DNA from: Symbiodinium natans
Lineage: Eukaryota; Sar; Dinophyceae; Suessiales; Symbiodiniaceae
DNA length: 64,000 nucleotides
Direction: 5' to 3'
NCBI GenBank assembly: GCA_905221605.1
Contig: CAJNDS010001569.1
Location: 124,001-188,000, forward strand
The notes under the pieces were generated by a model. It was not told where the DNA came from. It searched no databases and saw only the letters and a list, made by a program, of their open reading frames with translations. Position numbers and translations under genes: made by a program. Below, in pieces: positions 10,885 through 20,157 of the stretch (position 1 is its first letter; each line of letters begins with the position of its first letter).

Positions 10885-11508
10885 ATTCGGTGCTTCCTCC
10901 ACACCGCCAGCGGGCAAGATATTGCCAAGGCCGTGCCCGCGGCCGGGCTCAGGGAAGAGTATAAACACACACCAAGCCCCCGAGCCCTCAACAAAAAGCC
11001 TGCAGGTTTAGGGTTTAGGGTTTAGGGTTTAGGGTTTAGGGTTTAGGATTTAGGGTTTAGGGTTTAGGGTTTAGGGTACACACCTTACCCTAAGCCCCCC
11101 CTAAACCCTTAAGCCCCAAGCCCTAAGCCCGAGCGCCAGACCGCGGTGGTGTCCCTGAACCCCGGAAGCCCCGTGGTACCCCTTTCCCTCTTTTTTGGTT
11201 CGAGGTTCCCTTCTTTGTGGTACTTTACCGTAACTTTAGATCCTGACCTTTTTTGGGTTTATGGGGTTTCTTAATCAGGCAGCTAAAATTTTAATTTTTA
11301 GCTACCCTCCTAAGTGCAGCCAAGCCTTAAAAATATACCAACCAAAAAAGGGTGCCCTTAGAATCATATGGTTACTGGGGTACCAAGGAACCCTAAAGCC
11401 CTAAGCAAGCCAGGGAACCCCTGGAGCAGCGGGGCTTAAAGGTGTAGTGTTCTTCCTTGCAGTTTTCTGTCTGAGGCTGGGCCACCGTCTGTCATTCCCT
11501 GTTTTGAG
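10885..11508 (+). CDS. Two-exon chain with telomere-started intron
   Basis: Exon 10885-11005 follows GCGCCCAG| and reads FLHTASGQDIAKAVPAAGLR and on to CCTGCAG|GTTTAGGG, phase 1. Exon 11463-11508 follows TTCTTCCTTGCAG|, restores the frame, reads FCLRLGHRLSFPVL, and ends GAG|GTTAGG. The intron (457 bases) begins with TTTAGGG repeats and holds a MITE-like element. Product unknown. Confidence 0.6.
11160..11397 (+). mobile_element. MITE-like family C, long divergent copy
   Basis: Ends are GGTACCCC and GGGGTACC with inner TTTTTTGGTT / AACCAAAAAA inverted pairs, and a central TAAAATTTTAATTTTTAG palindrome. It sits inside the 11006-11462 intron. Confidence 0.5.
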
Positions 11509-11869
11509 GTTAGGGTTTAGGGTTTTGGGTTTAGGCTTTAGGGTTTAGGGTGTAGGGTTGAGGGTGTATGGTTTCAGAGAAATCGTATTGGGTTCGTGTT
11601 CGAAGTTGGGAGTTGGGGGGTCAGGTTTATTGTTTCGGGGTCTCCAACTCAAGCCCGTGGGGTTAATCAGGCTTAATTATCTCTGGAGAGCCTTCATCAG
11701 GGGGGGAACCTACACTAGGGGAGTAGGGAAGCCCATGATCTTGCGCCCTCCTCCCAGAGCCTAAGCGCCTGAATCCTGAAGGCCTGAAGCTGACCCTAAA
11801 CCCTAAACCCTAAACCCTAAACCCTAAACCCTAAACCCTAAACCCTAAACCCTAAGCCCTAAATTTAAG

Positions 11870-11914
11870 AGCCTCCGGCTCAAGCCGCCGACCCCGCAGG
11901 AGAACAAGTTTAAG
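11870..11914 (+). CDS. 15-codon exon
   Basis: AAATTTAAG| precedes SLRLKPPTPQENKFK, then AAG|GTTTGGGG. Almost every third codon position is G or C. Confidence 0.5.
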
Positions 11915-11939
11915 GTTTGGGGTTTGGTGATTTTGTTTG

Positions 11940-12112
11940 CGGTTCCTGTTGGGGGGGTTAGGGGGGGGGGGGGGGGGGGGGTGGGGGGGTGGGGGGGTGG
12001 GGGGGGGGGGGGGGCGGCGGAAGTGGGGGGGGGGTGGGGGGGGGGGTGGGGGGGGGTAAGGGGGGGGGGGTAGGGGGGGGGGGAAGGGGGGGGGGTAGGG
12101 CGGGGGAACTAA
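11940..12112 (+). repeat. G-rich low-complexity tract
   Basis: About 170 bases almost entirely G on the plus strand, with strong quadruplex potential. It may be a difficult-to-sequence region. No gene. Confidence 0.95.
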
Positions 12113-12140
12113 GACCTTAAAGAGGGGTTTTTTCCAAAAG

Positions 12141-12193
12141 AGCCCCTATGCCCTGTGCGAAAACGCCTATGGTCCACGGAAAAGCTGGCGCCC
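12141..12193 (+). CDS. Exon-like island
   Basis: TTTTTTCCAAAAG| precedes SPYALCENAYGPRKSWR, then a C-run. The donor is not defined. Confidence 0.38.
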
Positions 12194-12756
12194 CCCCCTA
12201 CCCCCCCTCTCCCCGGGTTTTGGGGGGGTAAGGAGGGAAAGAGGGAGGTTTTCACCTCCTTTTCCCATCCAACACGCCGCCAGGGTCGGCGGACCCTAAA
12301 CCCCCAAACCCCAAACCCTAAACCCCCAAACCCCAAACCCTAAACCCCAAACCCTAAACCCTAAACAATTAGCCCTAAACCCCCAGACCCCAAACCCTAA
12401 ACCCCAAACCCCAAACCCTAAACCCTAAACCCTAAACCCTGTGCTTGAAGGCTCATGGTTTATTCTGAGTCAGGTTTTGGGTCCATGTGTATCTTCACAA
12501 GGTGTAGAATCGCAGATGCCCTATAAGTACGGAATCCTTGACCCGAAGCCCTAGAGCCCCTACAAGTACGCAATCCCTCAACCCTCAAACCCGAAGCCCC
12601 AAGCCCTAAACCCTAAACCCCAAACCCCAAACCCTAAACCCTAAACCCCAACCCCTATGGTGTGGGGCTTCAGGGGATGTAGGGGGTTCAGGGCTTCAGG
12701 GGGTTTGGGATTTAGGGTTGGCCCGAGGGGTGTTTCGTAGCTGTAGGAGCTTCCAG

Positions 12757-13051
12757 TCTGTGGCCCTTCAGCAGCTGAGTTTCCAGAGTTGCGGGTGTAG
12801 GGCTTAGGCTGTAGGGCTTCAGATTTAGGGTTTAGGGTTCAGGGTTTTGGGTTTAGGGTTTGGGGTTTGGGGTTTGGGGTTTAGGGCTTTAGGGTTTCGG
12901 GTTTCGGGTTTCGGGTTAAGCCCCTCAAAGCAACCTCAGCGCCCGGCCGATGCTCGTTTCCTCCATCTGCGGCTCAAGGGAAAGAGTGGCTGTGGATCAG
13001 AATACCAAGTCAAAGCAGCGAGGCAGCACGCACACCTATGAATCATCTTGA
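12757..13051 (+). CDS. Two-exon chain with stop
   Basis: Exon 12757-12794 (SVALQQLSFQSC) lies between GAGCTTCCAG| and GCGG|GTGTAGGG, phase 2. Exon 12931-13051 after CCTCAAAG| restores the frame and reads ARPMLVSSICGSRERVAVDQ to TGA. A competing frame of the second exon is also open, so the frame is uncertain. The intron is TTTAGGG-type. Confidence 0.5.
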
Positions 13052-13124
13052 GACACTCATATGGGGTTCTGGAGGTTTAGAGGCTCAGAGGTTTCAGAGG
13101 TTTCAGAGGTTTAGATTTTTTTAG

Positions 13125-13245
13125 AGTCTTGCGGCCTCTCCTTTTTGCGTGGCTGCTGCGACTTGCCGTGCTTTGGAGGCAGAAAAATTGACTCCAAGCC
13201 TGGGCCCCGGGAGCTTCAGAAATCCAAGAAAGCCCTCTGCCCTAA
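13125..13245 (+). CDS. Exon-like island, about 40 codons
   Basis: Acceptor GATTTTTTTAG| precedes SLAASPFCVAAATCRALEAE and a basic tail, then CCCTAAA-like repeats. Confidence 0.48.
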
Positions 13246-13589
13246 ACCCTCAACCTTGAACCCTCAATCCTCAACCCTGAACCCTAAATCCTAGGCCCCA
13301 AGCCCCAAGCCCTAAACCCGAAACCCTAAACCCTGAACCCTCAAGCCTGAACCCTCAGCCCTCAACCCTGAACCCTCAACCCCTAAACCCCTAAACCCTT
13401 AAGCCCTAAACCCATCAAGGCTGGCTGGGGGGTTGGGGCATCTTGTCGGATTGTAGGATTTCGTGCTCGGAAAGTTTAGGGCTCTCTCTCTCTCTCTCTC
13501 TTTTTTTTTTTTTTTTTTAGGGTTTTGGGTTTAGGGTTTAGGGTTTAGGGTTCTCTCCCCTGTTTCAGCCTTCCCCTTTGCTGTTTCAG

Positions 13590-13949
13590 CTGGGGTTGCT
13601 CTGACGTCTGTAGCTTGTAGTTCTGCCAAGTGGGTCTCTGCCAGCGAGGGCAACATGTGAGCCTGCTGTGCATTTGTGTCTTCCGAGTCCTTGGACACTC
13701 TCTCCAAGTCCAGACAGTTACTCAATGCCTCCACGGTTGATCAAACACATCATGGTGCCGTCGCCCAAAACCACCCGCGACGGGCTCCCACTAAGCGATT
13801 CCTTCAATCGCGCTACGGTTTGGTACTTTGACCAGAGGTTGCAGGATGGAGAAGCAAGGGGGCGGGGAGGTAAAGGGGACTTTGGTAAACCCAAACCCTA
13901 TCCTACGTTGCTTATGGTGCAGAGGGTGAGGGCCTCTACCGTAGTGTAA
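13590..13949 (+). CDS. Two exons with 52-base intron and stop
   Basis: Exon 13590-13656 follows CCTTTGCTGTTTCAG| and reads GVALTSVACSSAKWVSASEG, ending at a GTGAGC donor, phase 2. Exon 13709-13949 after CTCTCCAAG| restores the frame, reads HIMVPSPKTTRDGLPLSDSF and ends TAA 13947-13949. The antisense of the first exon is also open, but the plus edges are better. Product unknown. Confidence 0.55.
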
Positions 13950-14184
13950 TGTATCAGTGCTACATATGTTAGGTTCCAAGCGCAACTGCCATCTTCAAAG
14001 CCCCTAAACCCCAAACCTTATACCCTATACCCCACACCTGACAAGCCTGTATCCTAAACCCAAACCCCATACCCTACACTTTAAGCCCCACACCCTACAC
14101 CTTAAACCCTAAACCCTAAACTCTAAACCCGAAACCCTGAACCCCAAACCCTAAACCCTAAACCCCACACCCTAAGCCCCTGAG

Positions 14185-14264
14185 GCTGGGGGATTACGCA
14201 ATGACCGGCGCCACCCCGACCACCAGCTTCATCCCGAAGCTCTCCATACAGCAGCTGCCCGACT
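14185..14264 (+). CDS. Exon-like island
   Basis: After CCCCTGAG| it reads TGATPTTSFIPKLSIQQLPD. The donor is either ACT|GTGGATAGGG or a GA donor three bases on; TTTAGGG repeats follow. Confidence 0.5.
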
Positions 14265-14387
14265 GTGGATAGGGTTTCGGGTTTAGGGTTTAGGGTTTAG
14301 GGTTTAGGGTTTAGGGTTTAGGGTTTAGGGTTAAGGGAGCGGGGTCGGGCGGGGATCTCAAGCAGCAAAAAGTCGAGTCTTTGCCAG

Positions 14388-14552
14388 GGTTCCAAGTTTC
14401 CAAAAGCAGTATTGGTTGAGGTTTTGGGTTTTTAGGGTCGAGGATATTGCCCTGGACCCAAAACCCTCAACCGCTTGAGGGCTCTGGGGCTTTTTCGGGT
14501 TCAAGGGCTCAAGATTTCAAGTTGCCTTGTACCGGGGCTTGTGGAATTCAAG
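14388..14552 (+). CDS. Two short exons in phase
   Basis: Exon 14388-14420 (VPSFQKQYWL) lies between GAGTCTTTGCCAG| and TTGAG|GTTTTGGG. Exon 14514-14552 (FQVALYRGLWNS) ends TCAAG|GTGTCT. Both have phase 2 edges, so they join in frame. Confidence 0.48.
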
Positions 14553-15142
14553 GTGTCTCCGTGGAGGGTCGAGGGTTTGGGGTTCAGGGCTGGTGCTTGA
14601 GGGTGGAGGGCTTTATTGTTTCATTCTGCGCGGCCCTAAGCCACAAAATCTTCAACCCTACGCCCTCGAACCCCTACTCCTTGGAGATGACTGGATAGAA
14701 CCTATAGGGGGTAACTTCTGAAACCCTGAAGCCTAAGCGAAACACCTTCAGCCCGACGTATAACGATTGAGAACCTAACCCTACTTTTACCCCAAGCCCC
14801 TGGAACTTTTCAAGTACCTAAGCCCAAAATCGCTTAGCATTTAGGTTGGAGGGTTGAAATCTTCGTTGAGATCTGGGGTGTAGGGTTTAAGGTTTAGGCT
14901 TCAAGGTTTTGGGGTTTGAGATCTTAAAGCCCTAAACCCTAAGCCCTAAACCCTAAACCCTAAACCCTAAACCCAAAACCCTAAAGTTTAGTTCCCAGCT
15001 GCCCCATTCCTTCAAGGGTCACCTAGGAAAATACTAGCAAGGGTACCCCAAGTCCCGAATCATAGAATCTCTCAGAACTTGCTAAGAACCAGGAAGTAAG
15101 AGGGCGGTTCTCAGCCCCAAGCCCGTGTACCTGCAAGGGTAG

Positions 15143-15286
15143 TTTCTTCATCTCCGGCGTTCACTACCGCCTCGCGCACTCCGACGGCGTCGGCGGCGTC
15201 GACCGCGTCGCGCACGCCCACAGCTTCTGTCATGACGTCGAGGCCACGCACCCGAAAGCTTGCTCGCAACCTAGACTCCCAAAACC
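15143..15286. CDS. Exon-like island, strand uncertain
   Basis: The plus frame after AGGGTAG| reads FFISGVHYRLAHSDGVGGVD with nearly all C at third positions and an FF start like the 5581 and 7313 islands. The minus frame (EAVGVRDAVDAADAVGVREA) is also open and ends at CTTGCAG|GTACAC, a good donor. I favour plus on codon use. Confidence 0.42.
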
Positions 15287-15829
15287 CTAAATCTGATTGC
15301 TTGTACAAGGATCGAAGGGGTTTTGGGGGTTTGCGGTTTGGGGGGTTGAATTTAAAACAGAAGTCCGGCAGTTTTTGGTCAACTCAGTCTTTTGCCATCG
15401 TGGACAATCCCCCAAAAACCCAAAACCCTTGCACGTGCGCCGTCACTTCCTCCGAGCAGCAGGGTTTAGGGTTTGGGGTGGCATGCGTGGGGCAGACAAC
15501 GTGCAGCAGCAGCCGCTTTCCACCGATTGTTCTTTTGCTTCTCCCCGAATCCGAAACTCTAACCCTGGACCGCCAAGCACTCCAGAAGAAAACCACGTTC
15601 ATCCAACGGTTAGGTGGTTGCGTGTCAGGTCAAAGAGGTGCAGGCCCGAATTGCAGTGAATTAAGAGCACTCAAACATGGAAAGCCAGGATACGTCCCCC
15701 CACGTTTGCGTGGGGGACAGGGGCTTGGGGGGGGTGGAGAGGGGTCGGGGGGGGGGGGGGGGGGGGCGTGTGGTTACGACCATGTTACTCTAGTCACGCC
15801 CAAAACATGCTTCTTGATACAACATGATG

Positions 15830-16270
15830 CAAAAGGATGTTTGACAATCCTGGAACAAGACGTGCTGTCACAAGCCAATTGCGAACATGCCCACAACACT
15901 GGACTGTTCAGCGTTTTCGCGTTTTATATGACGTCCTGCAGAAGAATGTTTGATGTTTCTGCAACCCAGACGCACTGTCACAAGTGTTCATGCCGTTTGC
16001 GAACATGCCCAAAGCACTGCTATTTGCAGCGTTTTGACATAGAAGGCCGCACATGTAGCCGAACAAATAAGACCCCCTGTTCGAAACCCGATTTTGGGCG
16101 GAGCTGTTTCGTGGGACGTCTTACATTTGTGTCTTGCAGAGTGCTTTTGCAAGATGCTGAATACACGCGCCCACTAGGGCAAGTGTTGCCCGAAATCACC
16201 ATGCATGCCTGCGCGAACAAACCCCTGCGCAATGTCTGCCGAATCCTCTGCGCCTGCCGATGGATTTGAT
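15830..16270 (+). repeat. Degenerate tandem duplication, no telomere units
   Basis: A segment with TGTCACAAG and GCGAACATGCCC is repeated about 108 bases apart (near 15836 and 15944), with a weaker third copy near 16110-16240. An 8-base indel shifts frame between copies, so the long open frame here is not clearly a protein. Confidence 0.55.
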
Positions 16271-16880
16271 AGGTCATGATGCAATCTACAAACCTTCCGG
16301 AAGATACAGATAACAGACTTCGACCCAGGTCCGTGCACTCGCGCCAAAAGTGCCCGGCAAACATGGGGCGCCCATTTAGAACCCAACAGACCAAAGCCCT
16401 CCAAACCGTAAACTTTGGGGTGCTCCGAAACCTGGACGCAGCAGTTCTCGCCCCCAGGAAATGCTGAAATGTACTTCAAAGGCAACTCTAACATCCCAAA
16501 AAAGCCCACAACCCTAGACCCTAAACCGCAGAACTCTGAACCGCTGCCAGACCGATACTGACATCGACTCCACCGCGCACAATGGCTTCGCCGAGCCTTG
16601 GCGTGCACTGAGTCTTGAACCCTCAAGCGTTTAAGCCCTATTCCTCACATGGCCAACAAATGCACTGACTGCCTCCACCACTTAAACTCTGACCGCTTGA
16701 GCCCTGAAACCCCAACCCACCGAATCAAACCCTCAAGCACTGAAACTCTTAATCCTCAAAACCAGAAACCTCAACTTCCTAAACCCTTAACCCTGAACCG
16801 CAAAGGCTTTAGGGTTTAGGGTGAAACCCCAAATCTTGAACCCCAAAATCCTTGCACCCCCCAAACCTTCGGAGCGCCCG
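16270..16880. other. Unique sequence, no supported gene
   Basis: Moderate-GC sequence with scattered CCCTAAA-like units. Several frames are open on both strands but none has convincing edges. Confidence 0.4.
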
Positions 16881-16882
16881 AG

Positions 16883-16973
16883 CCGAGGCGCAACGTGTAC
16901 AGAACGGTCAAGACATCTCGACAGGCAGCGCGGGGGTTTTCGGGACAACCCAAAACAGGCCGCAAAACCCCCA
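16883..16973 (+). CDS. Exon-like island
   Basis: After CGCCCGAG| it reads PRRNVYRTVKTSRQAARGFS, basic and open. The edges are weak. Confidence 0.35.
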
Positions 16974-17791
16974 AACCTTAAGCCCTGAACCCTAAACCCT
17001 TCGCCCCTTAGCCCCTTAGCCCCCTAAACCCTAAGCCCTAGACCCGAAACCCCTACTAAAACCCAAACCTTCAGCCTGGAATTGGAAGCCGAGCAGTGAG
17101 GGTCCCTAGTCTCATTTAAGGCTTGCGGTTTAGGGTTTGGTCCCTTGAAATCCTTGCTTGCCCTTAAGAAGGCCTTAGAATTGGGTTTGGGGCTTAGGGT
17201 CCTAAACCCTCAACCCTAAACCCTAAAAAAACCCTGAACCCTAAACCCCCAACCCCGAACCCCAAACCCTGAACCCTAAGCCCTAAACCCCAAACCCCGA
17301 ACCTTGAACCCCGAACCCCGAAGCCCATGTCCAATCGCCAAGGGTCGGTCTGGTGCCGTGGTGTCCTGGGTTGTCACGGCTTAGGGTTTCGGGTTTCGGG
17401 CTTCAGGGGCAAAAGGTGGGGGTTGAACCGGCTTGGGGTTCGGGGTCTCGGTGTAGGGTTTAGGGTTCAGGGTGTAAGGTTTGGGGTTTAGGGTTTACAG
17501 TTTCGAGTTTAGGGTTTAGGATTTAGGGTCCTCCCACTCACGCATGGACATTGCGTGAAGGGTTTCGGTTTTAGGGGACGTAGGTTCGTTCCCTTTTCAT
17601 ACGTGATCCGCACTAAGCCGCAATCTCACTCCCCCACCGACGCCCTAAACTCTAAACCCCAGAGCCCTAAGCCCTAAGCCCTAAGCCCTAAGCCCTTAGC
17701 CCTTAGCCCTAAGCCCTAAGCCCTCAGCCCTAAGCCCTAAGCCCTAAGCCACAAACTTCTAAACCCTGCACTCCTTTTCCCCCCCACGCAG

Positions 17792-17833
17792 GCGACTTCT
17801 GCTGCGCCTCTGGTGGGCGGCAAGATCTCCTCC
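17792..17833 (+). CDS. Duplicated 14-codon micro-exon, copy 1
   Basis: Pyrimidine tract and CACGCAG| precede ATSAAPLVGGKISS, followed by GTGAGC. Copy 2 at 19367-19408 differs mostly at third positions, which supports a protein-coding frame. Confidence 0.6.
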
Positions 17834-18003
17834 GTGAGCACAGGCGCCCTCCCCGCCCCCCCCCCTCCCACCCTAAACCCTAAACCCTAAACCCTAAACC
17901 CTAAACCCTAAACCCTAAACCCTAAACCCGAAACCCGAAACCCGAAACCCTAAACCCTAAACCCTAAACCCTAAACCCTAAACCCTAAACCCTAAACCCA
18001 CAG

Positions 18004-18229
18004 TGGGCTTGATTCCTTCATTTACGCCGTAACGACGGAGTGTCAAACCGGTTCGAACGGGGCCATGTGTCACTATGTCAGCTGCTGCACGTGTATGAAT
18101 GCTAGGGTTGACTCTGTGATATGTGCGAAGTCCTTCATTGGTGCAGCCGAGAAACTTTCTTTGGCAGAGCGGGAGGACATCGAAGAATCTTGCGCTTCCT
18201 CCCTTGTCTGCGAAAAGAGATGCGACTGA
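18004..18229 (+). CDS. Terminal exon, Cys-rich, 74 codons
   Basis: The CCCTAAA array ends CCCACAG| and the exon opens in phase 2 (GLDSFIYAVTTECQTGSNGA). It contains a HYVSCCTC cluster and ends EKRCD at TGA 18227-18229. AT-rich sequence with AATAAA-like words follows, as in a 3' untranslated region. Strongest terminal exon in the left half. No family recognised. Confidence 0.62.
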
Positions 18230-18500
18230 TGCATATCTTCATGCTTGTATGATGATGATTTTAATGCCAAAAACATAAATAAATCAATGAATAAGTAAAT
18301 CAGTAAACAAACAAATAAACATGTCCTTCGCGGGGTGAGGGAGGCACGGGATGCACGTTATCTACTCGGACACTTTGAGTCATGAGCATGTATTCTGTTT
18401 CATTTAAATGCTGGCATGAAATCAAGACATTTGCTGTTCTTGGCCTCCTAAGATCATCGCATTGGATGAAAGCTCATTCCTTCATTCCCGACTAAGCACC
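18230..18500 (+). other. AT-rich 3'-flank-like sequence
   Basis: Follows the stop codon at 18227 and includes repeated AAATAAATCAATGAATAAG-like words. No open exon. Confidence 0.45.
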
Positions 18501-18715
18501 AGCCCATCGGGCAGGGGTGGGGCACCTTCTGTGCAGCATTCGGGGAGAAATTGGCCTTCTGCAGTGCTCGTGAACTGGAAGTTCAGGGCATCAGGCGTTT
18601 ATGGCTTTAGGGGTTTGGGGTGTTTAGAGGTTTAGGGCTTCAGGGTTTACGGGGGTAGGGGTTTAGGGGTTTAGGGCTTTAGGGCTTTAGGGCTTTAGGG
18701 GTTTGGGGTTGTGAG

Positions 18716-18775
18716 GCTCCCCGAGTACCACCACACCGGCTACCGCGACGTCACCAGCCGGGGGCTCGACTCAGG
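18716..18775 (+). CDS. Duplicated exon, copy 1
   Basis: After GTTGTGAG| the frame LPEYHHTGYRDVTSRGLDSG has G/C at nearly every third position and ends CAGG|GTCGTAGG. Copy 2 lies at 19726-19785. Confidence 0.5.
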
Positions 18776-18833
18776 GTCGTAGGAGGTTCGGGGTTTAGGG
18801 TTTCGGGTTTAGGGTTTATAGGGTGTAGGGTTT

Positions 18834-18865
<32 letters not shown>

Positions 18866-18993
18866 AGGAGGCAAGGATTCAGGGTTTGACGGGGCGGGGG
18901 TGGGTGGGTGCAGTATTCTTCGCATTTTAGGCAGGGTAAGGGTAAAGATAGTAGGATAAGATGTTGTCGTTGTTAGTTGGCTGTTTGTAGGGG

Positions 18994-19191
18994 ATGGCTT
19001 ACGCGAGCCCTGAGACTACGCTCCGCTCTGACCAAAATTTGAACAAGCCCTTGAACTCCAAAGCCACCAACCTATCCCCAAAAACCCAAATTAAATCCCT
19101 GGCTGAAAGACCTGCTTCGGTTTTGGACCGGGAAGTGGGAGGGCAGTTTGCGCAGGATTATCAGGGTTTGCGTCAGGCTTGCGATGTGTAA
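18994..19191 (+). CDS. Possible exon, 65 codons
   Basis: An open frame ending VGGQFAQDYQGLRQACDV and TAA. The middle is telomere-like, so only the two ends look coding. Confidence 0.28.
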   Translation: MAYASPETTLRSDQNLNKPLNSKATNLSPKTQIKSLAERPASVLDREVGGQFAQDYQGLRQACDV

Positions 19192-19366
19192 AAAGTTTGG
19201 GCGGTTGGGGTTTCTTGGGTTGGGTTGTTTGTGTCCAGGGTTTAGAGTTCTAGCGTTTAGGGTTTTCGGGGTGCATCGTTTCTGTGAACGCCATATAAGC
19301 CCCGAGATTTCAGCACCCTGTCCCCTATCTATGCCCCCAAACTCAAAAACTCGCCTTCTTTCGCAG

Positions 19367-19408
19367 GCTACCTCTGCGGCTTCTTTGATCGGCGGCAAAA
19401 TCTCCTCT
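19367..19408 (+). CDS. Duplicated 14-codon micro-exon, copy 2
   Basis: TTCTTTCGCAG| precedes ATSAASLIGGKISS, followed by GTGGGC. Same length and edges as 17792-17833. Confidence 0.58.
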
Positions 19409-19725
19409 GTGGGCACAGGCGCCACGCGCCCCCACCATTTAGGGTTTGGGGTTCCTTTATAATAAAGGAATATTGGGGGGTGGGGGGGCGGGGATTGGGC
19501 TTTTGGGGCACCTTTTCTGCAGCTTTTGGGAGAATTGGTCTTCTCGGCATCAGGAGTTCATGGTTTCAGGGGTTCGGGAGGGGTTGCAGGGGGTCCGGTA
19601 GTTCACCTGCTTGTGTACAGTAGGCGTCTGGCGCCTGTGGCCGAGGGTTGCGTACAGGCAGCCCCTGAGCCACCAAAAGGAAGTTTTAGGGTTCTGGGGT
19701 TTAGGGGTTTAAGGCTTTTGTGAGA

Positions 19726-19785
19726 GGCTCTCCGAGTGCCACCACGCCGTCCAGCGCGACGTCGCCAGTTGGGGGCTCGACACGG
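19726..19785 (+). CDS. Duplicated exon, copy 2, possibly decayed
   Basis: After GTGAGAG| it reads LSECHHAVQRDVASWGLDTG. A one-base deletion near the right end relative to copy 1 changes phase at the GGGTCG edge, so this copy may be a pseudo-exon. Confidence 0.4.
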
Positions 19786-20157
19786 GTCGCAGGGAAGTCT
19801 GGTGGAGGGACGAGGCAAGGACCCGGGGCTTGAGCCTGTAAAACTTGGGAAGCCGGAAAATCTCATTTCCCAGCTCCAGAACCCAAGTGCTTTGGCGAGG
19901 GGCTTGTGGCTTCAGGGTGGGTCGGTCTTGAGGCTCAGGGCGTAGGTTTCAGGGCTCGTGTAAGTCGTACCCTAACAAAAAATAAAAAGACAACATCTCC
20001 TCTTGATATCCTTACCCAGAACCATAAATTTAAAACAAATCCTCCCCCCCCCCGGCTAGGATACCCGAACCCTTTAAGCCCTAAGGCCTAAGCCCTATAG
20101 CCCTAAGCCCTAAGCCCTACACCCTAAACCCTAAACCCCAAACCCCAAACCTGCAAG

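Noticed and set aside
15232-16269. A 345-codon protein, the longest open frame in the window
   Set aside because: It runs through telomere-like and poly-G sequence and a tandem DNA repeat whose copies are out of frame with each other.
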